DNA of 64,000 nt. It comes from Armatimonadota bacterium. GTDB taxonomy: Bacteria > Sysuimicrobiota > Sysuimicrobiia > Sysuimicrobiales > Sysuimicrobiaceae. The translations under genes were made by a program, and so were the position numbers. Positions 37,697-46,240 of this stretch are shown here, piece by piece. Location: NCBI GenBank assembly GCA_025059775.1, contig JANXCW010000004.1:124001-188000 (forward strand). The letters are read 5' to 3'. The notes beneath the pieces are model-generated. The model ran no database searches. It was not told the DNA's origin and saw nothing but the letters and a program-made list of their open reading frames with translations. Position 1 is the first letter of the stretch, and every line of letters starts with the position of its first letter.

Positions 37697-38899
37697 ATGC
37701 GCCGGTGGACGGTGCTTGGGTTGGTGGTGTGCGTTGCTCTCGCGGGGTTCCTGGGAGCAGGCTACGCCCAGGCCCCCCGGGTGATCCGGATCGGCGTGGT
37801 GGTCTCCGCCACAGGCCCCGCGGCGGCGCTGGGGATTCCGGTGCGGAACGCCTTCCTGCTGTATGAGGAGCTATTCCGGGACGCCATCCCGGGCTACCGG
37901 ATCCAGTACATCATCCTCGACGACGCTACCAATCCCACCTTGGCGGTCCAGAATGCCCGCAAGCTCATTGCGGAGGACCGGGTGGTAGCCATCGCAGGGA
38001 GTACGGTCTCTGTGAGCGCGCTCGCCATGGTGGATGTTACGGGGGAGGCAGGCGTCCCGCAGATGGCCATGGGGGCCACCCAGAACATCGTCCACCCCGT
38101 GGACGAGAAGCGCCGGTGGGTGTTCCTCCTGCCGCAGACTGCAGCGAGCGCCATCCAGGCGGTGACCCTGGACATGCGGCTCCGGGGAGTCCGGACCGTG
38201 GGCTACATCGGGTTCAACGACGTCTGGGGCGAGGAGTGGTGGACCTCCCTCTCCCAGGCAGCCCCGAACCTCGGCATCCGGGTTGTGGCGAACGAACGGT
38301 ACGCCCGCGCGGACACCAGCGTGACGGGCCAGGTGCTGCGCCTCCTCGCGGCCAGGCCGGACGCGGTGCTGGTGGGAGCGAGCGGAACCCCTGCGATCCT
38401 GCCACAGCGGACCCTCCGGGAGCGCGGATATCGGGGCATCATCTACCACACGCACGCCGTCGGGGATCCTGATGTCCTGCGGGTCGGAGGCAAGGATCTG
38501 GAGGGGGCCCTCCTCCCTGTAGGCCCCGCGGTGGTGGCAGACCAGCTGCCGGACAACCACCCCAGCAAGCGGCCCGCCCTGGAGCACAAGCGGATCTACG
38601 AGAGCCGGTATGGGCCGGGCAGCGTTTCGCAGTTCGGGGCCCACGTCCACGACTTCTGGCTCATCGTACGCCCAGCCCTGGAGCGGGCCCTGCGGCGGGT
38701 AAGCCCCGATAATCTCCCAGCCTTCCGGACAGCCCTCCGGGACGAGATCGAGGCCACCCGGAACCTCCCGGGAGCCCACGGGGTGTTCAGCTACTCGCCC
38801 ATCGACCACCTGGGCCACCGGTTTGAATACAGCAACGTCTTCGTCCAGGTGCAGGGCGGAAAGCTGAAGCTCCTGCGCACTTTCCTCCCGCGCCAGTAG
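37697..38899 (+). CDS. Branched-chain amino acid-type ABC transporter substrate-binding protein (LivK-like)
   Basis: 400 residues with a signal peptide (MRRWTVLGLVVCVALAGFLG, cleavage near AQA) and a type I periplasmic-binding fold beginning IRIGVVVSATGPAAALG. It captures the solute outside the membrane and delivers it to the permease pair. Liv-type proteins in environmental bacteria bind many ligands besides leucine, including aromatic acids and amides. The start with a GGGGGGAGA site is preferred over a more upstream ATG. First gene of a livK-H-MG-F operon. Confidence 0.87.
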   Translation: MRRWTVLGLVVCVALAGFLGAGYAQAPRVIRIGVVVSATGPAAALGIPVRNAFLLYEELFRDAIPGYRIQYIILDDATNPTLAVQNARKLIAEDRVVAIAGSTVSVSALAMVDVTGEAGVPQMAMGATQNIVHPVDEKRRWVFLLPQTAASAIQAVTLDMRLRGVRTVGYIGFNDVWGEEWWTSLSQAAPNLGIRVVANERYARADTSVTGQVLRLLAARPDAVLVGASGTPAILPQRTLRERGYRGIIYHTHAVGDPDVLRVGGKDLEGALLPVGPAVVADQLPDNHPSKRPALEHKRIYESRYGPGSVSQFGAHVHDFWLIVRPALERALRRVSPDNLPAFRTALRDEIEATRNLPGAHGVFSYSPIDHLGHRFEYSNVFVQVQGGKLKLLRTFLPRQ

Positions 38900-38917
38900 G
38901 GAGGCGGGAAGCCGTCG

Positions 38918-39931
38918 GTGGACGCCACCATCCTGGGGCTTCTGATCGCGGACGGGATCACCAGCGGGGTGATCTACGGGCTTCTGGCCATCACCATCGT
39001 GCTCGTATTCACCGTGACCCGGGTCCTCTTCGTGCCCATGGGGGAGCTCCTCATGTACGCGCCCCTCACATACGCCCTGCTGGTGGACCACAAGCTCCCC
39101 GGCTCCATCTGGCTCGGAACGGTCTTGCTGACCGCCTGGGGGGTACTGGACCTCTTCCGGGGCGCGCGTCGCCTGCCCCTCCTGCTCTTTGGCGGTGCCG
39201 GGGCCCTGCTGGGGATGGGGATGTGGTCCGCCTCCACCGGTTCCCCGATCCTCGCGTGGGTGCTGGCGGTGGGCGTGGTGGTCCTGATGGGGATCGCCAC
39301 CTACCGGGTGTTCTTCGAACCCATCCCGCACGCCTCCGTACTCACCTACCTCATCCTGTCCCTGGGGCTCCACTTCGTGCTGCAGGGACTGGGGCTCGTG
39401 TTCTTCGGGCCGGAGCAGTACCGTCTCCCCCCTCTCTTGCCGGGAGAGGTACAGCTGGGCCCCGTGCCGCTGCCGAAGCAGAACTTCGCGGTCTACGCCT
39501 TGGCCCTGGCCTGGGTCCTGGCCCTCTACGGGTTTTTCTCCCGGAGCCTGTACGGCAAGGCCCTCCTGGCCTGTGCCATCAACCGCCGGGGGGCCCGCCT
39601 CACGGGGATCAGCATCCAGGAGGCGGGCCGCGTGGCCTTCATCCTCGCCTCCCTCATCTCCGCCCTGGGAGGCATGCTGCTCGCACCCCTCACCAACGCC
39701 GCCTACTTCATGGGGTTCATCCCCTCCTTGAAGGGCTTCGTGGCCGCGGTCCTGGGAGGACTCGTGAGCTATCCCCTAGCCGCGGTGGGTGCGCTCCTCG
39801 TGGGCACCCTGGAGGCCTTCAGCGCCTTCTACGCGAGTGCCTACAAGGAGGCGCTGGTGTTTGCCCTCCTGCTGCCCATCCTGTTCGTCCAGAGCCTGCG
39901 CACGCTGGAGATCGGAGGGGTGGAAGAGTGA
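38918..39931 (+). CDS. Branched-chain amino acid-type ABC transporter permease (LivH-like)
   Basis: 337 residues with about eight to nine membrane helices and the LivH start (LLIADGITSGVIYGLLAITIVL, split by polar turns). An insertion of about 60 mostly hydrophobic residues (about 60-120) makes it longer than usual LivH. The conserved EAGRVAFILASLISALGG segment is the ATPase-coupling region. GTG start after an AGGGAGG site; its stop overlaps the next gene (GTGA). Confidence 0.87.
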   Translation: MDATILGLLIADGITSGVIYGLLAITIVLVFTVTRVLFVPMGELLMYAPLTYALLVDHKLPGSIWLGTVLLTAWGVLDLFRGARRLPLLLFGGAGALLGMGMWSASTGSPILAWVLAVGVVVLMGIATYRVFFEPIPHASVLTYLILSLGLHFVLQGLGLVFFGPEQYRLPPLLPGEVQLGPVPLPKQNFAVYALALAWVLALYGFFSRSLYGKALLACAINRRGARLTGISIQEAGRVAFILASLISALGGMLLAPLTNAAYFMGFIPSLKGFVAAVLGGLVSYPLAAVGALLVGTLEAFSAFYASAYKEALVFALLLPILFVQSLRTLEIGGVEE

Positions 39932-41694
39932 TCCGCTGGATCCTCCTCGCGCTGGCCTTCGCCCTGATCCCCTTCCTCCCCCCGTTCTACCTCACCCTGC
40001 TGAACTTCATGGCCATCAGCGCGGTGGTGACCCTGGGCCTGTACCTCCTCACGGGGCTTGCGGGCATGAGCAGCTTCGGGCAGGCCGCCTTCATGGGGCT
40101 TGCCGCATACACCGCCGCCATCACCACCACCCGCTGGGGGTGGTCCCCCTGGGCGGGTCTCCTCCTCGCGCTTGCCCTCTGCGGACTTGCGGCTGTGGTG
40201 CTCGGGAGCGTCACGGTCCGCCTGAAAGGGCACTACCTGCCGCTCGCCACCATCGCATGGCAGATGGCCCTTTCCATCCTCATGGGGAACCTAGTCCCCA
40301 TCACGGGAGGGCACGGAGGCATCAGCGAGATCCCGGCCCTCCGCCTGGGCCCCCTCTCCCTTCGGGATCCCAGGTGGTTCGGGCTATTGAGCCTGGGGTG
40401 CGCGGTGGTGCTCGCCTGGGGCTGCGCGCAGCTGACCTCCAGCCGCATGGGCCGGGCCCTCCGGGCGGCACGGGGCGACGGTGTGGTGGCCGCGAGCTTC
40501 GGCGTGAACCTCCCGTGGATCCGCCTGCAGGTGTTCGTGCTGGCCGCCCTCTTCGCGGGGCTTGGGGGGTGGCTCCACGCCCACTTCCTCCGGTTCGTGA
40601 ACCCGCAGCCCTTCAGCCTTGAGGCCTCCATGCGGTACGTCATCATGGCGGTGGCCGGCGGCGTGGACCGCATCCCGGGAATCTTCCTGGGCACGGGGCT
40701 CTTAACACTCCTCGGGAGCTGGCTGCAGGACATCCTCCCCGTGCTGTTCGGCCGCGCCGCTCAGTACGAGGTGATCGCGTACGGCCTGATCCTGGCGGGC
40801 ATCCTCATCCTGGCGCCGCGGGGGCTGTGGCCCTTCCTGGAGGTCTACCTCCCCCGCCGTCTCCCGCTCCTCTCCCAGGGACGCTCGCTTCCCGCCGCCC
40901 CGGTCCCCCTTCCCCGCTCGGAGGCCCTCCTGGAGGTCCGGGAGCTCACCAAACGCTTCGGAGGGCTCGTAGCGGTGAACGGCATCTCCTTCGCGATCCG
41001 GCGGGGAGAGGTGGTGGGACTTATCGGACCGAACGGGGCAGGCAAGACCACCTGCTTCAACCTGATCACGGGTCTGTATCCGCCCACGCGGGGTGAGGTG
41101 TGGTTCGCGGGGCACCGCATCTCCGGACGTCCCCCCTTCGCCATCCACCCGCTCGGAATCGCCCGGACCTTCCAGCAGCCGCATCTCTTCGGGGACCTGA
41201 CGGTGCTGGAGAACGTCGCCCTGGGCACCTACAGCCGGACCCGCAGCGGGATGCTGGCGTGTCTGTTGGGGTGGGACAAGCTCCGGGGGGAGGAGCAGGC
41301 GGCCACGGCAGAGGCTTACCGGGCCCTAGAACGGGTCGGTCTCGCACACCTCGCCCACGAGAGGGCCGGGAAGCTCCCCCTCGCGCAGCAGCGGCTGCTG
41401 GAGATCGCACGGGCTCTTGCCTCCTCACCGCAGCTCCTTCTGCTGGACGAGCCCGCAGCCGGGCTGCGGGCGCGGGAGAAGCGGGAGCTGGCGCAGCTCC
41501 TCCGGCGCCTCGCGGAAGGCGGAACCAGCATCCTCATCGTGGACCACGATATGGACCTCATCATGGGGCTCGTGGACCGGGTGGTGGTCATGCACTACGG
41601 GGAGAAACTGGCCGAAGCGGCTCCGGATGGAGTCCAGCAGAATCCGCGGGTCCTGGAGGCGTACCTAGGCGTCCCCGTGGAGACCGCGGGATGA
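39928..41694 (+). CDS. Fused permease-ATPase of a Liv-type ABC transporter (LivM-LivG)
   Basis: 588 residues in one frame. The first about 310 are a LivM-type permease (TGLAGMSSFGQAAFMGLAAY is diagnostic). After a short Pro-rich linker the last about 265 form a LivG-type ATPase, with Walker A IGPNGAGKTT near 367, the Q-loop, Walker B LLLLDEPAAG, and a final LivG-like EAYLG. The signature position reads LPLAQQRLLE, where most family members have LSxGQQ-type, so the ABC signature is atypical. Fusion enforces equal stoichiometry. GTG start. Confidence 0.88.
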   Translation: MIRWILLALAFALIPFLPPFYLTLLNFMAISAVVTLGLYLLTGLAGMSSFGQAAFMGLAAYTAAITTTRWGWSPWAGLLLALALCGLAAVVLGSVTVRLKGHYLPLATIAWQMALSILMGNLVPITGGHGGISEIPALRLGPLSLRDPRWFGLLSLGCAVVLAWGCAQLTSSRMGRALRAARGDGVVAASFGVNLPWIRLQVFVLAALFAGLGGWLHAHFLRFVNPQPFSLEASMRYVIMAVAGGVDRIPGIFLGTGLLTLLGSWLQDILPVLFGRAAQYEVIAYGLILAGILILAPRGLWPFLEVYLPRRLPLLSQGRSLPAAPVPLPRSEALLEVRELTKRFGGLVAVNGISFAIRRGEVVGLIGPNGAGKTTCFNLITGLYPPTRGEVWFAGHRISGRPPFAIHPLGIARTFQQPHLFGDLTVLENVALGTYSRTRSGMLACLLGWDKLRGEEQAATAEAYRALERVGLAHLAHERAGKLPLAQQRLLEIARALASSPQLLLLDEPAAGLRAREKRELAQLLRRLAEGGTSILIVDHDMDLIMGLVDRVVVMHYGEKLAEAAPDGVQQNPRVLEAYLGVPVETAG

Positions 41695-42440
41695 AGATCC
41701 TGGAGCTCCGGGACTTCCGGGTGCGGTACGGAGCCGTGGAGGTGGTCCACGGGATCCACGTGGAGGTGAACGCGGGCGAGGCCGTGACCTTGATCGGCCC
41801 CAACGGCGCGGGCAAGACCAGCACGCTGCTGGGTCTCGTGGGCATGGCTCACGCCACGGGGGAAGTGCGGTTTGACGGGAATCCCCTCCCGCACCGCACA
41901 CCGGAACAGCTCCACCGGGAAGGCATCGTCCTGGTCCCCGAGGGACGAGAGCTCTTCCCGACCCTTACGGTGGAGGACCACCTGCGCCTCGGCGCTTTCT
42001 CTCGGATCCAGCGGGGCACCCCCCGGGAGGAGGTAGAGAGGGATCTGGAGTGGGTGTACACCCTCTTTCCCCGGTTGCGGGAACGGCGGCGCCAGCTGGC
42101 CGGAACCCTCTCCGGGGGGGAACAGCAGATGCTGGCCATCGGCCGGGCCCTGATGGGTCGACCGCGGCTGCTGCTGCTGGACGAGCCGAGCCTGGGACTT
42201 GCCCCCCTGGTGGTCCGGGAGATCTTCCGGGTCCTCGGAGAGCTGAGGGCCCACGGCACCACCATGCTCCTGGTGGAGCAGAACGCCCGCATGGCCCTCC
42301 AGCTCGCGGACCGGGCCTACGTGCTGGAAGCGGGCGAGGTGGTCGCCCAGGGCTCCCCGCAGGCCCTCCTCCAGGACCCCCGCGTGGCCGAGGCATACCT
42401 CGGCCTCCGCCGGGTTACCGCCCCCACCACATCCAGTTGA
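41691..42440 (+). CDS. Liv-type ABC transporter ATPase (LivF-like)
   Basis: 249 residues. Walker A IGPNGAGKTST near residue 38, the LivF hallmark LVPEGRELFPTLTVEDHLRLGAF, signature LSGGEQQMLAIGRALM, and Walker B LLLLDEPSLGLAP are all canonical. It would pair with the fused LivM-LivG. Because the LivG part has a weak signature, this subunit may supply the catalytic site in the heterodimer. ATG overlaps the upstream stop (ATGA). It converges on the amidohydrolase gene 10 nt away. Confidence 0.92.
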   Translation: MKILELRDFRVRYGAVEVVHGIHVEVNAGEAVTLIGPNGAGKTSTLLGLVGMAHATGEVRFDGNPLPHRTPEQLHREGIVLVPEGRELFPTLTVEDHLRLGAFSRIQRGTPREEVERDLEWVYTLFPRLRERRRQLAGTLSGGEQQMLAIGRALMGRPRLLLLDEPSLGLAPLVVREIFRVLGELRAHGTTMLLVEQNARMALQLADRAYVLEAGEVVAQGSPQALLQDPRVAEAYLGLRRVTAPTTSS

Positions 42441-42450
42441 GCCCTTCCCC

Positions 42451-43473
42451 CTAGCCAGGCAGACGCAGGCGAAGCAGCCGCCGGGCGTTCTCCTCGAAGA
42501 TCTTTCGCTTGTCCTCGAAAGACGCCGTCATGTTCTCCACGGCCCGGATGGCCTCCCGCACGTACATGGCCCCCTCCTCCGGACCGAAGGGCATGTCGGA
42601 GCCGAAGAGGACGTGGTCTGCACCGAAGAACGCCACCCCGCATTCCACCCCCGGTACGTTCCCGAAGAGGGCCGTGTCCGCGTAGAACATCCGGAAGTAC
42701 TCGTACGGCGAACGCTTGAGCCTCTGCCGGGCCTCCACGTCCTCTGCGGAATCCGTGCGGTGGCCGATGCGGTCCAGCCCCCCCCACCCGAGTCTGCCCT
42801 CCACGTACGGGATGATCCCGCCCAGATGGTGGGTGATGATCTTCAGGTTCGGAAGCCGATCGAAGATGCCGGAGAAGACCATCCGCGTCATGAACACCCC
42901 GGTCTCATAGGGCCAGCCCAGAGCCCACCAGATGTCGTACTTGGAGCGGGTCTCCGTGGGGTAATCCGCCTGCTCCTGCCCCCGGGTGGGATGGACCCAG
43001 ATGGGAAGGTCGTAGGTGGCCATGCGCTCAAACAGGGGCAGGAACTCCGGGCGGTCCAGGGGTTTTCCGAGCACGTTGGTGAAGATCTGGACCCCTGTGG
43101 CTCCCAGCTCCTCTACCGCCCGCTCCGCCTCCCGCACCGCGGCTTCCACGTCGTCGAGGGGCAAAGACGCCACGAATCCCACGAACCGGTCGGGATAGCG
43201 GTCCACGAGTGCGGCCATGCCGTCGTTCGCGATCCTCGCCAGCTCCACCCCCTGCGCTCCCGTGGCCACAGCCTCGATGGGCGGGGCCGCCAGACAGGGG
43301 ACCTGCACGTACGCACCCAGGGTGTCCATGATCCGGAACCGCTTGTCGAGGTCCCAGAGGGTGCTCACACCCCGGACCAGACGCTGGAGATAGGCTCCGG
43401 AGGAGGCCTGCTGGGTCATCCGGTCGTAGAACTCCTTCGGATAGATGTGGCAGAAGGCGTCGACCTTGAGCAT
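42451..43473 (-). CDS. Amidohydrolase-2 / ACMSD-like metal-dependent hydrolase or decarboxylase
   Basis: 340 residues of the amidohydrolase-2 (ACMSD) superfamily. Metal-site features are VDAFCHIYP near the N-terminus, IWVHPTRG (about 183), ITHHLGGIIPY (about 222) and LFGSDMPFG (about 293). In the first motif the usual His-x-His has Phe in place of the first His (F-x-H), a variant seen in some decarboxylase-like relatives. Family reactions include decarboxylation of aromatic or muconate-type acids and hydrolysis. Last gene of a long minus-strand run; 9 nt from the binding-protein gene. Confidence 0.82.
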   Translation of the reverse strand: MLKVDAFCHIYPKEFYDRMTQQASSGAYLQRLVRGVSTLWDLDKRFRIMDTLGAYVQVPCLAAPPIEAVATGAQGVELARIANDGMAALVDRYPDRFVGFVASLPLDDVEAAVREAERAVEELGATGVQIFTNVLGKPLDRPEFLPLFERMATYDLPIWVHPTRGQEQADYPTETRSKYDIWWALGWPYETGVFMTRMVFSGIFDRLPNLKIITHHLGGIIPYVEGRLGWGGLDRIGHRTDSAEDVEARQRLKRSPYEYFRMFYADTALFGNVPGVECGVAFFGADHVLFGSDMPFGPEEGAMYVREAIRAVENMTASFEDKRKIFEENARRLLRLRLPG

Positions 43474-43482
43474 CCTCTCCTC

Positions 43483-44499
43483 CTACCGGATGTTCAGGGT
43501 CCGGGCGGCCTCCCGCACGAAGCGGAAGTCCACCAGCCGCTCCACCGGGAGCGGGGACACAAGCGCGCCCTGAGCTACCATGTGCGCCTGGAGGGCCATC
43601 AGGTGCCGTGCATCGAACACCCCATCCCGCCGCAGCCCCGGCCACACCATCTCCTGGAACAGGGCGTCCTCCCGGAGGGGGGTGTACTTCTTCAGGACCT
43701 CCACCACCTCCCGGCGCACCGCGGGGTTCCGCAATCCGTCGTTGTAGAGCTGCAGCCCCCGCAGGTACGCTCGCATCCACCGTATGGCCACCTCGGATTG
43801 CGCGCGCATCTGCTCCGAGTACACCAGAACCGCGGCGGGAAAGTCCGCCACCACCGCATCCGCGGTCAACAGCGGCACGCCGGACCGTAGCCTCCGGACG
43901 GAGATGGTGGCCGACGGCTCCACCATCATGGCTGCGTCCACGGCTCCGTTGTGTACCGCCACGGGCATGTCCGGGATGGCCATGGGCGCCAGCTGCACCT
44001 CCCTTAGCGTCACCCCGCCCCGGGCCAGCATCCGCTCCAGGAGGTAGGTCTGCACCCCGGCCAGGTTGGTAACCGCAATCCGGCGTCCCCGCAGATCCCG
44101 CACGCTGCGCACGAGGCCTCCGTCGAACAGCTCCCGGCGGATCACCAGCACGTTGAACCCGTGGCCCTTGGAGAAGGAACCCTTGGTGGCCACGATCCGC
44201 ATCCCCGCCCCCTGCTGGACGGCGTTGAGGAAAGCCGGGATGATCTCAATGCCCCCCACATCCAGCAGCCCCGTGGCGAGCGCCGGGATGATCTCCGTGG
44301 ACCGCATGCGGTGGTTGAGCTGGACCTGCAGACCTTCCTCCTGGAAATACCCCCTCTCCAGGCCGAGGAAGATCCCCGCGTCCGACACCGCGCCCGGAGT
44401 GCCCACCCGGATGAGAACCCCGGCCTGTCCCCAGGCGGAGGAGCTCAAGGATGCCACGGCCAGCCACCAGAACACTCCTAGGAGAAGCCACCTTCCCAA
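43483..44499 (-). CDS. NMT1/TauA-like solute-binding protein
   Basis: 338 residues with a signal peptide (about 1-24, ending AWG-QA) and a type II periplasmic-binding fold of the SsuA/TauA/NMT1 class: VRVGTPGAVSDAGIFLGLE-like start, ALATGLLDVGG, and AVHNGAVDAAMMVEPSA. Such proteins bind sulfonates, aromatics, pyrimidine precursors and other small organics. No matching permease or ATPase is adjacent, so it is an orphan receptor here; sharing a transcript with the amidohydrolase suggests it serves that enzyme's substrate. Confidence 0.82.
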   Translation of the reverse strand: MGRWLLLGVFWWLAVASLSSSAWGQAGVLIRVGTPGAVSDAGIFLGLERGYFQEEGLQVQLNHRMRSTEIIPALATGLLDVGGIEIIPAFLNAVQQGAGMRIVATKGSFSKGHGFNVLVIRRELFDGGLVRSVRDLRGRRIAVTNLAGVQTYLLERMLARGGVTLREVQLAPMAIPDMPVAVHNGAVDAAMMVEPSATISVRRLRSGVPLLTADAVVADFPAAVLVYSEQMRAQSEVAIRWMRAYLRGLQLYNDGLRNPAVRREVVEVLKKYTPLREDALFQEMVWPGLRRDGVFDARHLMALQAHMVAQGALVSPLPVERLVDFRFVREAARTLNIR

Positions 44500-44521
44500 C
44501 CTTCCGACCTCCTCCCCTCAA

Positions 44522-46126
44522 TCAATCTTCGGGAAACGGAGCGCTCCCTCCCCGCACCGGGACCGGTGATGCGGGAGCAGGACGCCTCTGCACCTGCGGC
44601 GCCGAAGGCAGGATCTCTGACCGTGGTCCGCTTTCCTGGAAATGTCCGATCCAGGAGCACGTCCCGCGGATCTCCTCGGGAACGGGCGGAACCCATGTCT
44701 GCTCCCACTTTTCCAGCTGGCCTGTGTGTTTCGCGAGCCGGTAGATGCGGGCGTGGATGCACTCCCGATCCCCGAACTCGCAGGTGTTCCCGTCCGTGCC
44801 CCCGCAGGGGCCGTTCGCCAGCCCCTTGGGGCAGGTCTCCGGGCACACGAAGAAGGTGTAGGGGAGCCGACAGAACCCGCACAGCTGGCACCCCACCCAT
44901 GGTCCCTTGATGGCATGCTCCACCCGTGCGAGAACCCGGCCCGCGGCGCTGTGCCGGCCTACGGGGCCCAGCAGCGACGCTCCCAGTCTCGCCACGGGAG
45001 ACGCGGGCTGGAACATCCAGTGGTCGATGGTCTCCAGGATCCGGAAAGCCCGCACCTCCCCAGGGGAGGCCTCCGCGGGCCCCTCTCCCTGATCAAGGTA
45101 GAAGGCCCCCTCAGGAGCCAGCTGCACCGGACGCCCGTCCGGGTGGGTCATCACCTCCTGCCATGCTGTGCGCCACGACTCCAGATCCGGGCAGTCCGCC
45201 TCCAGAGCGGCCACCTGGTCCAGGAGCTGTTCCAGGGTGCGCTCCGCGTGCACCCCGCACAGATGCGCTCCCGCATACCCCAACAGCCGTGCGCCCACCA
45301 CCTGCAGAGCGGCCCGGCGGATGGCACGTGACCTCCCTCCGTCCTCCGCCTTCGCGTCCTCCTCCAGACGCCGCAGGAAGTCCGCAGGGATCGGCACGCC
45401 GGGGAGCTTCACCTCCCGGATCCGTAGGGCCAGGGAGGGGGTGAGGAGCCACACGCTGGCCAGGATCGGCGCGGGGATTCCCCGGGAAGCGAGGAACGCC
45501 CGGAGCTCCTGGAACTTCCGGGGATCCCACCCGATCTGGGTGATGAGGACGTCCGCCCCGGCCCGCAGCTTCTTCATGGCCTTCACGTACTGCCCCAGGA
45601 GCTCCTCCTCCCGGTACTTGAACGGGTTCACCGCCGCGGCCAGGAACGCGGCAGGAAGCGTTCTGCGGGCAATCCAGAGGGACTGCACGGAGTCCAGGTA
45701 CCGGGCGGGTCTGTCCGGAGGGGGTTCCCGGAGCGCATCCCCCGTGATGAACAAAAACGCCTCCATGCCCTCCTGCCGGGCTCGCTCGAGATCCCGCTCC
45801 AGATCGGGGAGGACGCGTCCCTTTCCGGCCCAGTGGACCACGGGCAGGATCCCGGTGGCCTCCGCCACCATGCGGCCTACCAGCAGCGCGTCATGGTCGT
45901 GATCCGTGCGCACCCGATCCGAGATGGTGAGGGCCGCGACCCGCCCGTCCTGCTGGATCCACCGCCCCATGCGGATCACGGATTCCACCACCTCCTCAAA
46001 CGGTTTGGAGCCGCTCAGGGGTGGGGACTCCAAGGTGAGGACGAACGCTCCTGCCTGCAAGCGCTGCTGGATCCGGTTCTCGTACCTCGGGCGGACCGTT
46101 TCCACGGGCGGATTTAGGTTGGCCAT
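44522..46126 (-). CDS. metF: Methylenetetrahydrofolate reductase fused to a MetV-type cysteine-rich domain
   Basis: 534 residues. The N-terminal about 300 are an MTHFR-type TIM barrel (LESPPLSGSKPFEEV; TISDRVRTDHDHDALLVG; ITGDALREPP), which reduces methylene-THF to methyl-THF. From about 400 a MetV/MTHFR_C domain follows with CQLCGFCRLPYTFFVCPETC and NGPCGGT plus further cysteines, a likely zinc or iron-sulfur element. In acetogens MetV is a separate subunit linking MetF to other redox partners. The start is set by GAGGGAAGG; its own promoter lies upstream. Confidence 0.85.
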   Translation of the reverse strand: MANLNPPVETVRPRYENRIQQRLQAGAFVLTLESPPLSGSKPFEEVVESVIRMGRWIQQDGRVAALTISDRVRTDHDHDALLVGRMVAEATGILPVVHWAGKGRVLPDLERDLERARQEGMEAFLFITGDALREPPPDRPARYLDSVQSLWIARRTLPAAFLAAAVNPFKYREEELLGQYVKAMKKLRAGADVLITQIGWDPRKFQELRAFLASRGIPAPILASVWLLTPSLALRIREVKLPGVPIPADFLRRLEEDAKAEDGGRSRAIRRAALQVVGARLLGYAGAHLCGVHAERTLEQLLDQVAALEADCPDLESWRTAWQEVMTHPDGRPVQLAPEGAFYLDQGEGPAEASPGEVRAFRILETIDHWMFQPASPVARLGASLLGPVGRHSAAGRVLARVEHAIKGPWVGCQLCGFCRLPYTFFVCPETCPKGLANGPCGGTDGNTCEFGDRECIHARIYRLAKHTGQLEKWEQTWVPPVPEEIRGTCSWIGHFQESGPRSEILPSAPQVQRRPAPASPVPVRGGSAPFPED

Positions 46127-46171
46127 GCCTTCCCTCGGTTGCACCAAGATGCCTTCCTCCGCTGCGTTCCC

Positions 46172-46200
46172 ATCTTACCGGGGCCCACCCGCACGGGCAA
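46172..46200 (-). promoter_or_regulatory. Promoter of the MTHFR gene (TTGCCC, 17 nt, TAAGAT)
   Basis: TTGCCC (46200-46195), 17 nt, TAAGAT (46177-46172), identical in both hexamers and spacing to the rpsO candidate. It lies in the 114-nt gap after the ketopantoate-reductase-like gene and gives a leader of about 40 nt. It lets MTHFR, the binding protein and the amidohydrolase be expressed separately from the upstream operon. Confidence 0.6.
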
Positions 46201-46240
46201 CCTCCACCGACTTCACGGCGTCCCGCCAGATGGAATTCGG

